From: Pseudo-nitzschia pungens
Lineage: Eukaryota > Bacillariophyta > Bacillariophyceae > Bacillariales > Bacillariaceae
Assembly (NCBI GenBank): GCA_037355855.1
Contig: CM074760.1
Location: 1,542,501 to 1,606,500, forward strand
DNA length: 64,000 bases
Direction: 5' to 3'
Both the position numbers and the translations under genes were made by a program. Below, one piece after another: positions 57,084 through 64,000 of this stretch (within the stretch, counting starts at the first letter, position 1; the number at the start of each line of letters is the position of its first letter). The notes under the pieces were generated by a model. It was not told the DNA's origin, made no database searches, and was given only the letters and a program-made list of their open reading frames with translations.

Positions 57084-58329
57084 CTACCGCGACGCGTCGT
57101 CGGAATTCTGATGCGACGGGCGCTTCGTTTTCCATTTCATCGTTTTGGTTCCGGGATCGCAACCGCAGAATTCCAAAACGACACCCGGGTCTTCGGGTGT
57201 CCGATCGCGGCGTTTCAAATTCTCGCTCCGTAATTTGACGGATTCGCCGCCATTGCCATTGCTATTGCCGTTGCCATCGTCGTTGCCATCGTCGATCCTC
57301 ACCGCATACTCGTCCGTTGTTTCGAAATACGTGCCCGCGACGCAGGTCCGGCCATTCAGATGCGATCGCGGGTGGTTCGACAATCCGACAATCTCGCAGC
57401 GACGCCCACCCAGACGGCTCTTCAACACGCCCACCAGTTCTCGGTTCTCGGCGAAATTCTCGGCAATGTCCAAAGCCGTGACGTCGCCCACCCCCGGTGG
57501 TCCCGGCGCCCCGCTCTCCTTGTCGGCCCCCCACTCCAGGAACAGCATGGCGGCCGACTGGTAGCGTTGGAGCGTGCACGCCGCCAGAAAGGACGAGAGC
57601 CCCATTGCCGTGGGAGCATTCATGTCGGCCCCGTGTTGCAAGAGCAACCGGATCAAACCGATCCGGTTTCCCTTGGTCGCGTGGTGGAGGAGGGTCATTT
57701 CGTTCGATCCGGAATTCTTGGCATTGATTCGTCCGGGCGAAATCGGTGGATCGCCCAGCCACTCCAACACCGTTTGCACATCGTTGTTCTCGCAGGCAGC
57801 GCCGATCTCCGGGGGCAATTCCAATTCCTCGCGATCTTGTTCGTCCGTGCGGCATTCCTCGAGCACGATTCCGTCCCCTATTTGCTCCTCGATTTCTCGA
57901 ATCTGAGAATCGAAATGCGCGTGCGCCGATTCGAGTATGGATCGGAGGGTGCTTTGTTGGAGCTCTGGAGACAGACCTGCGGATTCGGAGAATCTCGTTG
58001 TCCGTGATGTTGCCGTAAAAACCCTTTGTGTAGTTGTAGTCCGTTGTTCCGGGGAGGGCGGGGAGGGGGCACGGACTTTTCCTCAGTTTGTTTTCCAGGT
58101 CGGCTCGCAATCTCCGGAAGGATTCGAGTTGCGAAATCATGGATCGGGTCACGGGGATTTTGCTGCGGCATTGGGGACACGTTTTTTGCTTGTCCAGGAC
58201 GTGTCGGCACCTCCACGATTCCAGGCACTCCGAACAAAATCTGTGGTTGCAGGGAAGTGTGATTGGTTTCTTCAGCACGTCTTGGCATATGGCGCATTCG
58301 TCATCGCCTTCATCGCTGGCTTTTGTCAT
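57084..58329 (-). CDS. RING-finger / ankyrin-repeat protein (likely E3 ubiquitin ligase)
   Basis: Begins at 58329 with MTKASDEGDDECAICQD. A C3HC4 RING follows directly (CAICQDVLKKPITLPCNHRF, CSECL, KTCPQCRSKIP), predicting E2 binding and ubiquitin ligase activity. About residue 110 the frame must change. The part from about 57980 to 57084 reads GLSPELQQSTLRSILESAHA, then ankyrin repeats (MTLLHHATKGNRIGLIRLLL, QHGADMNAPTAMGLSSFLAA, GDVTALDIAENFAENRELVG) and a C-terminal region with SNHPRSHLNGRTCVAGTYFE. The switch is +1. A 46- or 57-bp intron (donor G-GTTTTT, acceptor CCGCAG or CTCCAG) is phase-compatible but much shorter than other introns here. Ankyrin repeats probably recruit the substrate. 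Confidence 0.75.
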
Positions 58330-59089
58330 CGTTTCATTATTTGCCGCTCAGTAATAGCTCGTCGCCGTCCTTCTTCACACATAATATACGACTAGAACCA
58401 AGTGTTCGCAGAAGGGTTGGGAGATCCAATCGGTCCACCATTCCCTGCTACATTAGCTTCGGATGAAGGATATTGAAATTCGTCGCATTGCGTTTGAAAG
58501 TCCTGGTAATCTCGATGAAGCAACTCGTAAGGTTACGAAGTCAAGTGGGCTACGAACGAAGTACTGTGCTCGACGCTGAGTACTGAGTAAGTGAATTACT
58601 GGCACTCGTACGAACACACGTACAATCTAAATAGGCCTAAATCTTGGTTCAGAGTTTGAAGTTCAGAGTGCGACGATGGGTGATGACCTATGATCCCTTC
58701 GTGCGTACGTACCGTACGTCCGTATACGAGTTGAGTGATGCGTGTCAGATGTAAGTATCTTAGGTATCATACCATTATGAGTACCGTATGATATTCAATC
58801 CAACGCAGCAACTGCGTCGGATCTCAAAATCAAAGATCAAAGAGGCCATTCCCCCCCGACTCTTGGCAGAAAGGCAAGTATGGTTTACCTCATGCCGACA
58901 TTATTCTCTCCGAACGACGTTCGAAAGTTTGTTGGGCTGGAGTACACACATTGTATGGTGATGATCACCTCCAAAGATTGATGCAGATACAGATAGCGGG
59001 GATGCTCGAGATCGTCTCTAACGCAGTTTTATCGGCGTGGTGACAAGGGCCGGAATGGCAACCCTTTGAGAATTGTTTTGGTTTGCAGC
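58330..59089. other. Divergent intergenic region
   Basis: About 760 bp between the RING-ankyrin gene (-) and the LRR/RNI-like gene (+). TAC/GTA-rich words are at 58520-58780 (CTCGTAAGGTTACG, GCGTACGTACCGTACG). TTTGCAG just before the ATG at 59090 resembles a splice acceptor, so a 5'-UTR intron is possible. Confidence 0.45.
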
Positions 59090-60494
59090 ATGGACATCGA
59101 ATGGGTGATCTATCACTTGACGCACAACGACGATGAAGATTTTACGTCGATCGCGGACTTGGACATCGACCTCTGTAGATCCGACCAGGATCAATGGGAC
59201 CGATTCTTGACGGGATTGAGAAGGAATCGAACCGTGAGGACCATCGAATTGTCGAGGGGATACCAACTGCCGGTCGTGAACGATGACGATCTGCTGCGTC
59301 TCTTCCGAGCCTTGCGCCGGATCCCTACACTGTCTCGAGTGAAACTCCACAGCTTTACGACGTTTGATCTAGATCAATCGCATCCGCTGTTCGAGGACAA
59401 CACGACGATAGAGGAAGTCTGGATCGAAAACGGCAACTGCTACCGAGATGATACAGGCGACAATAGCTACGACGACGACGACGACGACGACGACGATGAT
59501 GATCTCAACGATGACACTGTCGGCGGTGTCGACGGTGACGAGTGTTACAATCAATACGAACGCTTTCTCGGATTCCTGTCGTCGATGAAGCGGCTCCGCC
59601 AGCTCCGAATCGAGATGCCATCCATTTTGTCCCGCGCGGTTCCCCTCGCACCGTTGCTGATGGTTTCTCCGAAACTCGAGTCGTTGGTGCTGGAGACCAG
59701 TACCGGCCTCGTGTTTTCTTCTGCGGTTTCGACTTCGACCCGGAGAGCGCGGGTGGGGAACGAATGGCAGCAACAGAATTTCGGTGCCGCAATGATCGCG
59801 CTGCGATCCAACAAAGTTCTGAGGGTGTTGGACACGGACTTTCTCATTTCCTTCTCCGACTTTCGACACGTCGCTTCCATGTTGCGGCACAACACCACCC
59901 TCACCGAGCTTTGCCTCCGATTGGATCCCTCGACCGCAATGGCGCGTTGCCGCGGCGGGGACGGCAGCGGGAACAGCAACGGCAACAACAATGATCGCAA
60001 CGATCGCCGTGAGTTTCACTGCCATTTCCAGGATTCGATTCGGCAATTTTTCGAAGCGCTCAAAACCAATACCAGCAGCGCGCTGCGAAGATTCAAACAA
60101 TACAATTTCGAGAATCCAGCCTTCCTGTTCTCCCAACCGAAACCGAACGAAGAGACGAACAGCAGCAGCAGCAGCAACAACCAAGAGTATGCCGCGATAG
60201 CCCTGGACCTGGTCGACATTTGTTTCGATATGCTCGAGCGGAATCTCTCCCTGGAAGAGTTTTCCTTCTTTCTGATCGACCAGCGGGACAATCGTCCCGT
60301 CACCGAAACAAATTCGAGGGAGAAGAAAGAATTGTTCCTGCGGTTGAACCAGAGGGGGCGCAAGACCGTGCACCACCGCGACAGGAGAGAACGAGTCTCG
60401 AGGGCTTGCTTCGTGGGTCAGCTCGCGAAGCACACCGCGGACCGCGATCTGAACGGGGTCTACTATTACATCCGTAGTAATCCGTCGATCTGCA

Positions 60495-60526
<32 letters not shown>

Positions 60527-60628
60527 CCATCGCACGAAGATGCTTGCCGCCGTTCTGCGGCGGAAAAAACTATTTGCGAAGAGAGCGGGATCGCTTGGAA
60601 AAAACAAAAGGTGGAACCGATGGAATAG
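59090..60628 (+). CDS. LRR/RNI-like protein with Asp and Thr homopolymer tracts
   Basis: A 512-residue single-exon protein. The start is the ATG at 59090 (MDIEWVIYHL); the upstream codons use no ATG. Residues of about 40-350 show irregular leucine-rich or ribonuclease-inhibitor-like repeats (FLTGLRRNRTVRTIELSRGY, LFRALRRIPTLSRVKLHSF, MIALRSNKVLRVLDTDFLIS, MLRHNTTLTELCLRLD). Such proteins are frequent in diatoms and usually have no assigned function. An Asp tract encoded by GAC repeats (59468-59503) interrupts the repeats, and a Thr tract encoded by ACA repeats (about 60495-60525) lies near the C-terminus. No signal peptide or membrane segment, so probably cytosolic or nuclear. Confidence 0.78.
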
Positions 60629-61431
60629 TTGTCCTCGTAAAATTGCTTCTGCCGAATCTTCCAACTCGACCAAGAATAAAACAACAGTTTTGTTTGCACT
60701 CTGTTTGCGTTTTAGTGGAACAGGAAGGATCGTATTGTTATTATTTTATGTTGTTGTTGGTATAATCTGTGTCGTGTCAAAAATGCCGATGATTTGGATT
60801 GTGTTGTGTTGGCAAGCGCCCCCATCAAGAAACTGTTCAGCCGCTTCCGCATACCTCAGGTAACCTTTGAAAGCTACACGGGCGCTATTATTCTCATTCG
60901 CACTAATACTGTTCGTGAGTCAAGGTGACAGGCTTGGACTGCATCACGAACCATCAACGTTTTAATTTACACTGCAGTATTGCAGTGTTATTATTGCAGT
61001 ATTCGCTCAACCTGCGGAAGCGTTTCGGATGAAAGGATTTTGTTCGTATCGTATCGTATCCTATCATACCATACAAACGATGATGAACCAATCCCTTTTG
61101 GTGACGATTCGCTGCATACTCAGCAATGCCGTCATCAAAGGCACGGCATTGATCACTCTCTGGACCAACTGCCTCTACAGCAAAGGATTCACGCTTTTCT
61201 TGTCAAAACGATCGTGCAGGAAAGCGGAAGACTGTGTTTGCTGTACGCATTCCTCGTGGAGTTCTGGTTGCTACATTGAACACGCCTCGGGAACAACTCG
61301 ATGTACCCCGGAGAAACGCCCTGGTTTTCGGCATTTGTGGTGCGTGCTTTGGATTGCATTGCCTCCTCGCACCCTTGGTGAATGCAAAATCCGTCCGAAT
61401 CACACTAGTTGGGTCCAACGTTTTTGTCGTT
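60629..61431. other. Convergent intergenic region, no gene seen
   Basis: About 800 bp between convergent genes. Frames at 61029-61478 and 61234-61773 (+) run antisense into the SWIM gene and show no protein features. A tandem-like ATCGTATCGTATCCTATC word lies near 61046. Confidence 0.5.
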
Positions 61432-62226
61432 TCACAACACTCGGTGCAGAATCAAACTCGCAAAGTCCTCTTCGGTGACGCTCTTGATTTCGTGACAGCA
61501 ATTGTTGCAGGAATTGTTTCCGTATCCCCGAGGCGTCGACGAATCCCCCCCGGTGAGGTGGGGGAGCAAGAAGAGCGCGAGCAGGTGCTTGCAAACCGGT
61601 GGGCCATCCTGGTAGTTCTCGTCGTTGCTGTATTGGTGGTAACCGTTGTGGAATCCGGAACCGCTCGCGGTTCGGGCCGACGACAGCGCCGACGCTCTCT
61701 TGGTGGACTTTTCCAGAAACGAACGGCAGCTGCAATATCGGAGCGGCGGTTTGTTCTTGTGCTTGTGCTTTGAGGATTCTGGCGGGGACAGCAGACACAA
61801 GTAATACTGTTCGTCGCCATTTCTGGTTGCGCTCCGTTCTCGCAGCGTCGCCGGCATTGTCGGCATGGCATGGTTCGTGTGTTGTACAAAAGCTTCGTCG
61901 GCTGCTGCCAGTGCCGCCGTCGCCGACGAGGAAGACCGAATCACGTGGAGAAATCGCCCCGAGGGCGCCACGATCTTGGTGATCAGAGAGCGGCGCGAAT
62001 CCACGATCGCGAGCGCCGACGACAAGGTCTTGTGGCCAAAGAGGAATTCCGCCACGGAGAGCAACTCGTTCGGATCCAGCCCGGGGAAAGAATCCGTGGA
62101 TTTGTCACTGGTTTCGGATCCGGACAAGGCGCAATACGAACCGAGTTGCGCGAGGGGATCTTCGGCACCGCCAGAAAACAACGGCGGCGTCGGCATTTCG
62201 GTACGTGTACTGGTTCTCTCTGCCAT
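61432..62226 (-). CDS. ZSWIM7: SWIM-domain protein, SWS1/ZSWIM7 homologue
   Basis: 264 residues, single exon. The start is the ATG at 62226 (MAERTSTRTE); the longer frame begins with a non-ATG codon. The SWIM zinc motif CxCx(n)CxH is present: RYCSCRSFLEKSTK, then after an insert of about 30 residues VCKHLLALFLLPHL. The N-terminal helix and hairpin LLSVAEFLFGHKTLSSALAI then SGRFLHVIRSS, and the C-terminal SVTEEDFASLILHRVL, match the order of ZSWIM7/SWS1 (its TVSDEQFTSLLL end). SWS1 works with SWSAP1-type RAD51 paralogues in the Shu complex, promoting RAD51 filaments in homologous recombination and meiosis. The partner is not in the window. The insert between the Cys pairs is longer than in animals. 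Confidence 0.82.
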   Translation of the reverse strand: MAERTSTRTEMPTPPLFSGGAEDPLAQLGSYCALSGSETSDKSTDSFPGLDPNELLSVAEFLFGHKTLSSALAIVDSRRSLITKIVAPSGRFLHVIRSSSSATAALAAADEAFVQHTNHAMPTMPATLRERSATRNGDEQYYLCLLSPPESSKHKHKNKPPLRYCSCRSFLEKSTKRASALSSARTASGSGFHNGYHQYSNDENYQDGPPVCKHLLALFLLPHLTGGDSSTPRGYGNNSCNNCCHEIKSVTEEDFASLILHRVL

Positions 62227-62684
62227 TATTTTGTGAGATTTCTCATCAACAAAAGTCCACAATTGATCATCCGAAGGTATCTCTCGTCTCGCTCTTCTCG
62301 GTGAAATAGTAAGATTACCAGGTTCGATAATCTTACTCCTCACGCCCAAACAATGCGTTCTGAGTTTTTAGTTTGGTTGGAATGTTCGTAAGAATAGTAA
62401 GAACACTTACTACTACGTACTTCGTATGATTCTTGGTTCCAAACCACGACTTACGAATGAGTTTTGAAACGTGCGACAGAGGGTTTCATCTCATCAGAAA
62501 AGGTAAGTAGGTTTCGAAGTGTGATCTTCATCACAGTGCGTGTCGTACTGATTCATCCATTCATCATCTGAATCTTCAGTCAACCGCATACTTTCATTAC
62601 CGGAGACAAGAAACAGATGCATCACCAATCAGGTCTGTTGTGCTAAACACAGTCACACCGCACAGCCGCCAAACGAGTACAGCA
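62227..62684. promoter_or_regulatory. Shared divergent promoter region (SWS1-like / HNH-like genes)
   Basis: 458 bp between divergent start codons, so both promoters are inferred to lie here. It contains TAC-rich words (ACTTACTACTACGTACTTCGTA near 62403). No specific element assigned. Confidence 0.35.
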
Positions 62685-63449
62685 ATGGAACCGCATTCGA
62701 AATTGGCGGACTTACTCCTGTTGCATCAGACGTGTTCCTCCACAGAGGAGGCCGAGCTGATTGCGGAAATCGTTTTGGAGTGCGAAGACACAAGTGACGT
62801 TTTCGCCCAAAAAGATATCCTTGTTGAAAACTTAATCGACAATCTGGGTGTCGAGGAAGCTCAAGCGCGAACTATAATTCTGGAATTCGAGCGAAATGTC
62901 ATCACGGGTGCCAATAGTGATCACGAGGAATCTGGCAGTGACGACGATGGAGAATCGTCGTCCTCCGAGGACGGCACCGACGACGACGACGATGGAGTTG
63001 AGTACCTGATCGATGGCGAATGTGAACTGTGCGATCGATACATCAAGCTCACAAAGCACCATTTGGTTCCGAAATCGACGTTGCCACGGATGCAAACCAA
63101 ACTGTTGCACGCGGCCGAAGCAATCGAAAAGGGTGAAAGAGACAAGGCTTTGTTGATTCTTGGTCCCGGTTTGGAGGACCTTTTGGAGGATGGGGAAAAC
63201 AGTGGTCGTGGTGGTGGTCATCGCAGCCGGCGAACGGTCTTGTCCGGTGACAAAGCCGCGGTGCGAGCGATTCTCCACGATACGTGCGATATCTGCCGGC
63301 AATGCCACTCGACCGTGCATCGGACGCACGGAAACATGGACTTGGCTCTGCACTATAACACCGTCGAGAAACTGCTTGGGGACGAAGACATTGCCAAATT
63401 TTGCAAGTGGGCCAGCAAGCAAAAGGCAGGAAAATACAGTCGGTCGTGA
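62685..63449 (+). CDS. HNH-nuclease-like zinc protein
   Basis: 254 residues, single exon, from the ATG at 62685 (MEPHSKLADL). The N-terminal 75 residues are helical, then comes an acidic Ser/Asp linker (about 85-115). The core is an HNH-type pattern: CELCDRYIKLTKHHLVPKST with the first Cys pair and the catalytic-type HH, an inserted helix, then TCDICRQCHSTVHRTHGN with a second Cys pair and His, ending in LALHYNTVEKLLGDEDIAKF and CKWASKQK. Stand-alone small HNH proteins of this form (CxxC, HHL.P, CR.CH, T.E.Ll) occur in plants, fungi and bacteria (YisB-like). Their role is poorly known; nuclease activity is inferred from the motif only. Confidence 0.75.
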   Translation: MEPHSKLADLLLLHQTCSSTEEAELIAEIVLECEDTSDVFAQKDILVENLIDNLGVEEAQARTIILEFERNVITGANSDHEESGSDDDGESSSSEDGTDDDDDGVEYLIDGECELCDRYIKLTKHHLVPKSTLPRMQTKLLHAAEAIEKGERDKALLILGPGLEDLLEDGENSGRGGGHRSRRTVLSGDKAAVRAILHDTCDICRQCHSTVHRTHGNMDLALHYNTVEKLLGDEDIAKFCKWASKQKAGKYSRS

Positions 63450-63711
63450 CGGGGGTCTATCGACGCAGTTGGTTCTCTTCTCTTTTGCACGGAGCATATG
63501 GTGCTCCTTTTTAGAGATAGTAGCGAGCTTTTGAGTTCAAATTGATTCCGATAGAGATAGTACGTGTACCTAGTGTTTGGATTTTAAGGTTGGCTCACAA
63601 AAAATTCTACCTCTGAATACTCAAATAATAAACACAATGACAACTTTTCACCAATCCGTTGCTCTCGTAGAAACCAAACCCTACAGATTTTCGAAACAAC
63701 CCAATTTCTTA
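63450..63711. other. Convergent spacer, no gene seen
   Basis: About 260 bp between the stop of the HNH-like gene and the stop of the minus-strand gene at the right edge. Nothing recognisable. Confidence 0.4.
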
Positions 63712-63999
63712 TCATGTCTCTTCCTCCTCTCTTCCTTCTTCAACCCTCGTCCCATCCTCTTCTTTCTCCTCGCCGGTGTTCTCCTTTCCTTGCTCCTCGT
63801 CCTTTCCTTTCTCTTCTTTTTCCTTTTCCCCTTTGCGCTCTGTATCCTCTTCTTCCCGAACCGTTGATTCTTTCTTTCTTTCGGGCCATGCCTCTTCTAT
63901 CTGATCTAGCTCCCCTCTGTTTTTCATCGTTCGAAAGCAGTCCTGGGCATGGATAAAAACACGTGGGTGAGTGCTCAAGTCACGAACCACCGACCAAAC
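63712..63999 (-). CDS. C-terminal part of an unknown protein with Lys/Glu-rich tail
   Basis: An open minus-strand frame that enters from the right edge and stops at 63712 (95 residues present). It begins VWSVVRDLSTHPRVFIHAQD, then CFRTMKNRGELDQIEEAWPE. It ends in a 45-residue tail made almost wholly of Glu, Lys, Arg and Gly, encoded by a purine-only style strand. The first 45 residues look like a folded domain end. No family was recognised. The tail may be disordered or a short single helix. Confidence 0.5.
   Translation of the reverse strand, partial: VWSVVRDLSTHPRVFIHAQDCFRTMKNRGELDQIEEAWPERKKESTVREEEDTERKGEKEKEEKGKDEEQGKENTGEEKEEDGTRVEEGREEEET
63716..63862. repeat. Long polypyrimidine/polypurine tract
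   Basis: About 150 bases of the plus strand are nearly all C and T (CTTCCTCCTCTC, TTTCTCTTCTTT and so on), with few purines. It encodes the Lys/Glu-rich tail on the other strand and has H-DNA-type composition. Confidence 0.7.
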
Positions 64000-64000
64000 G

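Noticed and set aside
56752..57162. Minus-strand frame reading through the (AT)n run
   Set aside because: Tyr-Ile repeats come from the dinucleotide run and there is no other protein feature.
57262..57980. Extension of the RING frame into an Arg/Gly-rich tail
   Set aside because: The ankyrin repeats occupy the other frame over the same bases, so the Arg/Gly-rich reading is a shadow.
60495..60525. Short regular repeats considered as CRISPR or structured arrays (also 35601-35645, 54190-54240, 59468-59503)
   Set aside because: These are trinucleotide microsatellites within coding frames, with no spacers.
61029..61773. Two plus-strand frames overlapping the SWIM-domain gene
   Set aside because: Antisense to conserved SWS1-like sequence, with no domain features.

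Overview
The window reads as nuclear DNA of a diatom, probably a raphid pennate; the species cannot be told from here. The evidence is GT-AG introns of mostly 84-345 bp, single-gene transcription units on both strands, a eukaryotic multidomain acetyl-CoA carboxylase with a diatom-style plastid presequence (signal peptide ending in a TSA-F site), a plant/algal urease accessory system, and a cluster of secreted leucine-rich-repeat proteins with a Cys tail. No CRISPR array, bacterial-type operon or rRNA was seen, and no tRNA was recognised by eye.

Layout. 1-352: N-terminus of a CRAL-TRIO-like gene (-). 2759-4234: secretory-entry protein with a DUF1990/UPF0548-like C-terminus (+). 4510-6486: one continuous UreD-UreF fusion (-). 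6968-9624: PH/EDR2-C (DUF1336) lipid-binding protein (-). 10392-12114: GH26-like glycoside hydrolase (+). 12270-13049: adenine phosphoribosyltransferase (-). 14160-15398: protein kinase (+). 17209-18979: DUF1295 steroid-5-alpha-reductase-like membrane enzyme (+). 20737-27422: acetyl-CoA carboxylase (+). 27594-29093: ALG2 (-). 30208-33341: exportin-T with two frame breaks (+). 33459-34705: DHHC palmitoyltransferase (-). 35568-36659: USB1 (+). 36919-44807: three secreted LRR paralogues (-,-,+). 46073-46946: GNAT acetyltransferase with a frame break (+). 47650-52240: 1439-residue coiled-coil/basic protein (+). 53151-54607: S1-domain/RS-rich protein with a polyQ microsatellite (-). 55620-56348: DHFR/RibD-C-like reductase (+). 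57084-58329: RING-ankyrin protein (-). 59090-60628: LRR/RNI-like protein (+). 61432-62226: SWIM-domain SWS1/ZSWIM7 homologue (-). 62685-63449: HNH-like protein (+). 63712-63999: edge-truncated Lys/Glu-rich protein (-).

Functionally this is mostly housekeeping: fatty-acid precursor supply, urea use, N-glycosylation, tRNA export, U6 snRNA end processing, purine salvage and recombinational repair. It is interrupted by an extracellular LRR family.

Most worth a second look: the UreD-UreF fusion; several genes whose conserved halves lie in different frames (four shifts in the same +1 direction, one near a polyQ repeat); two 95-bp hairpin elements in opposite orientation (MITE-like); a TAC/GTA-rich vocabulary that recurs in the intergenic spacers; and altered intron positions within the LRR trio. 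Exon joins were made by hand from splice consensus, phase and protein continuity, and no database search was run.
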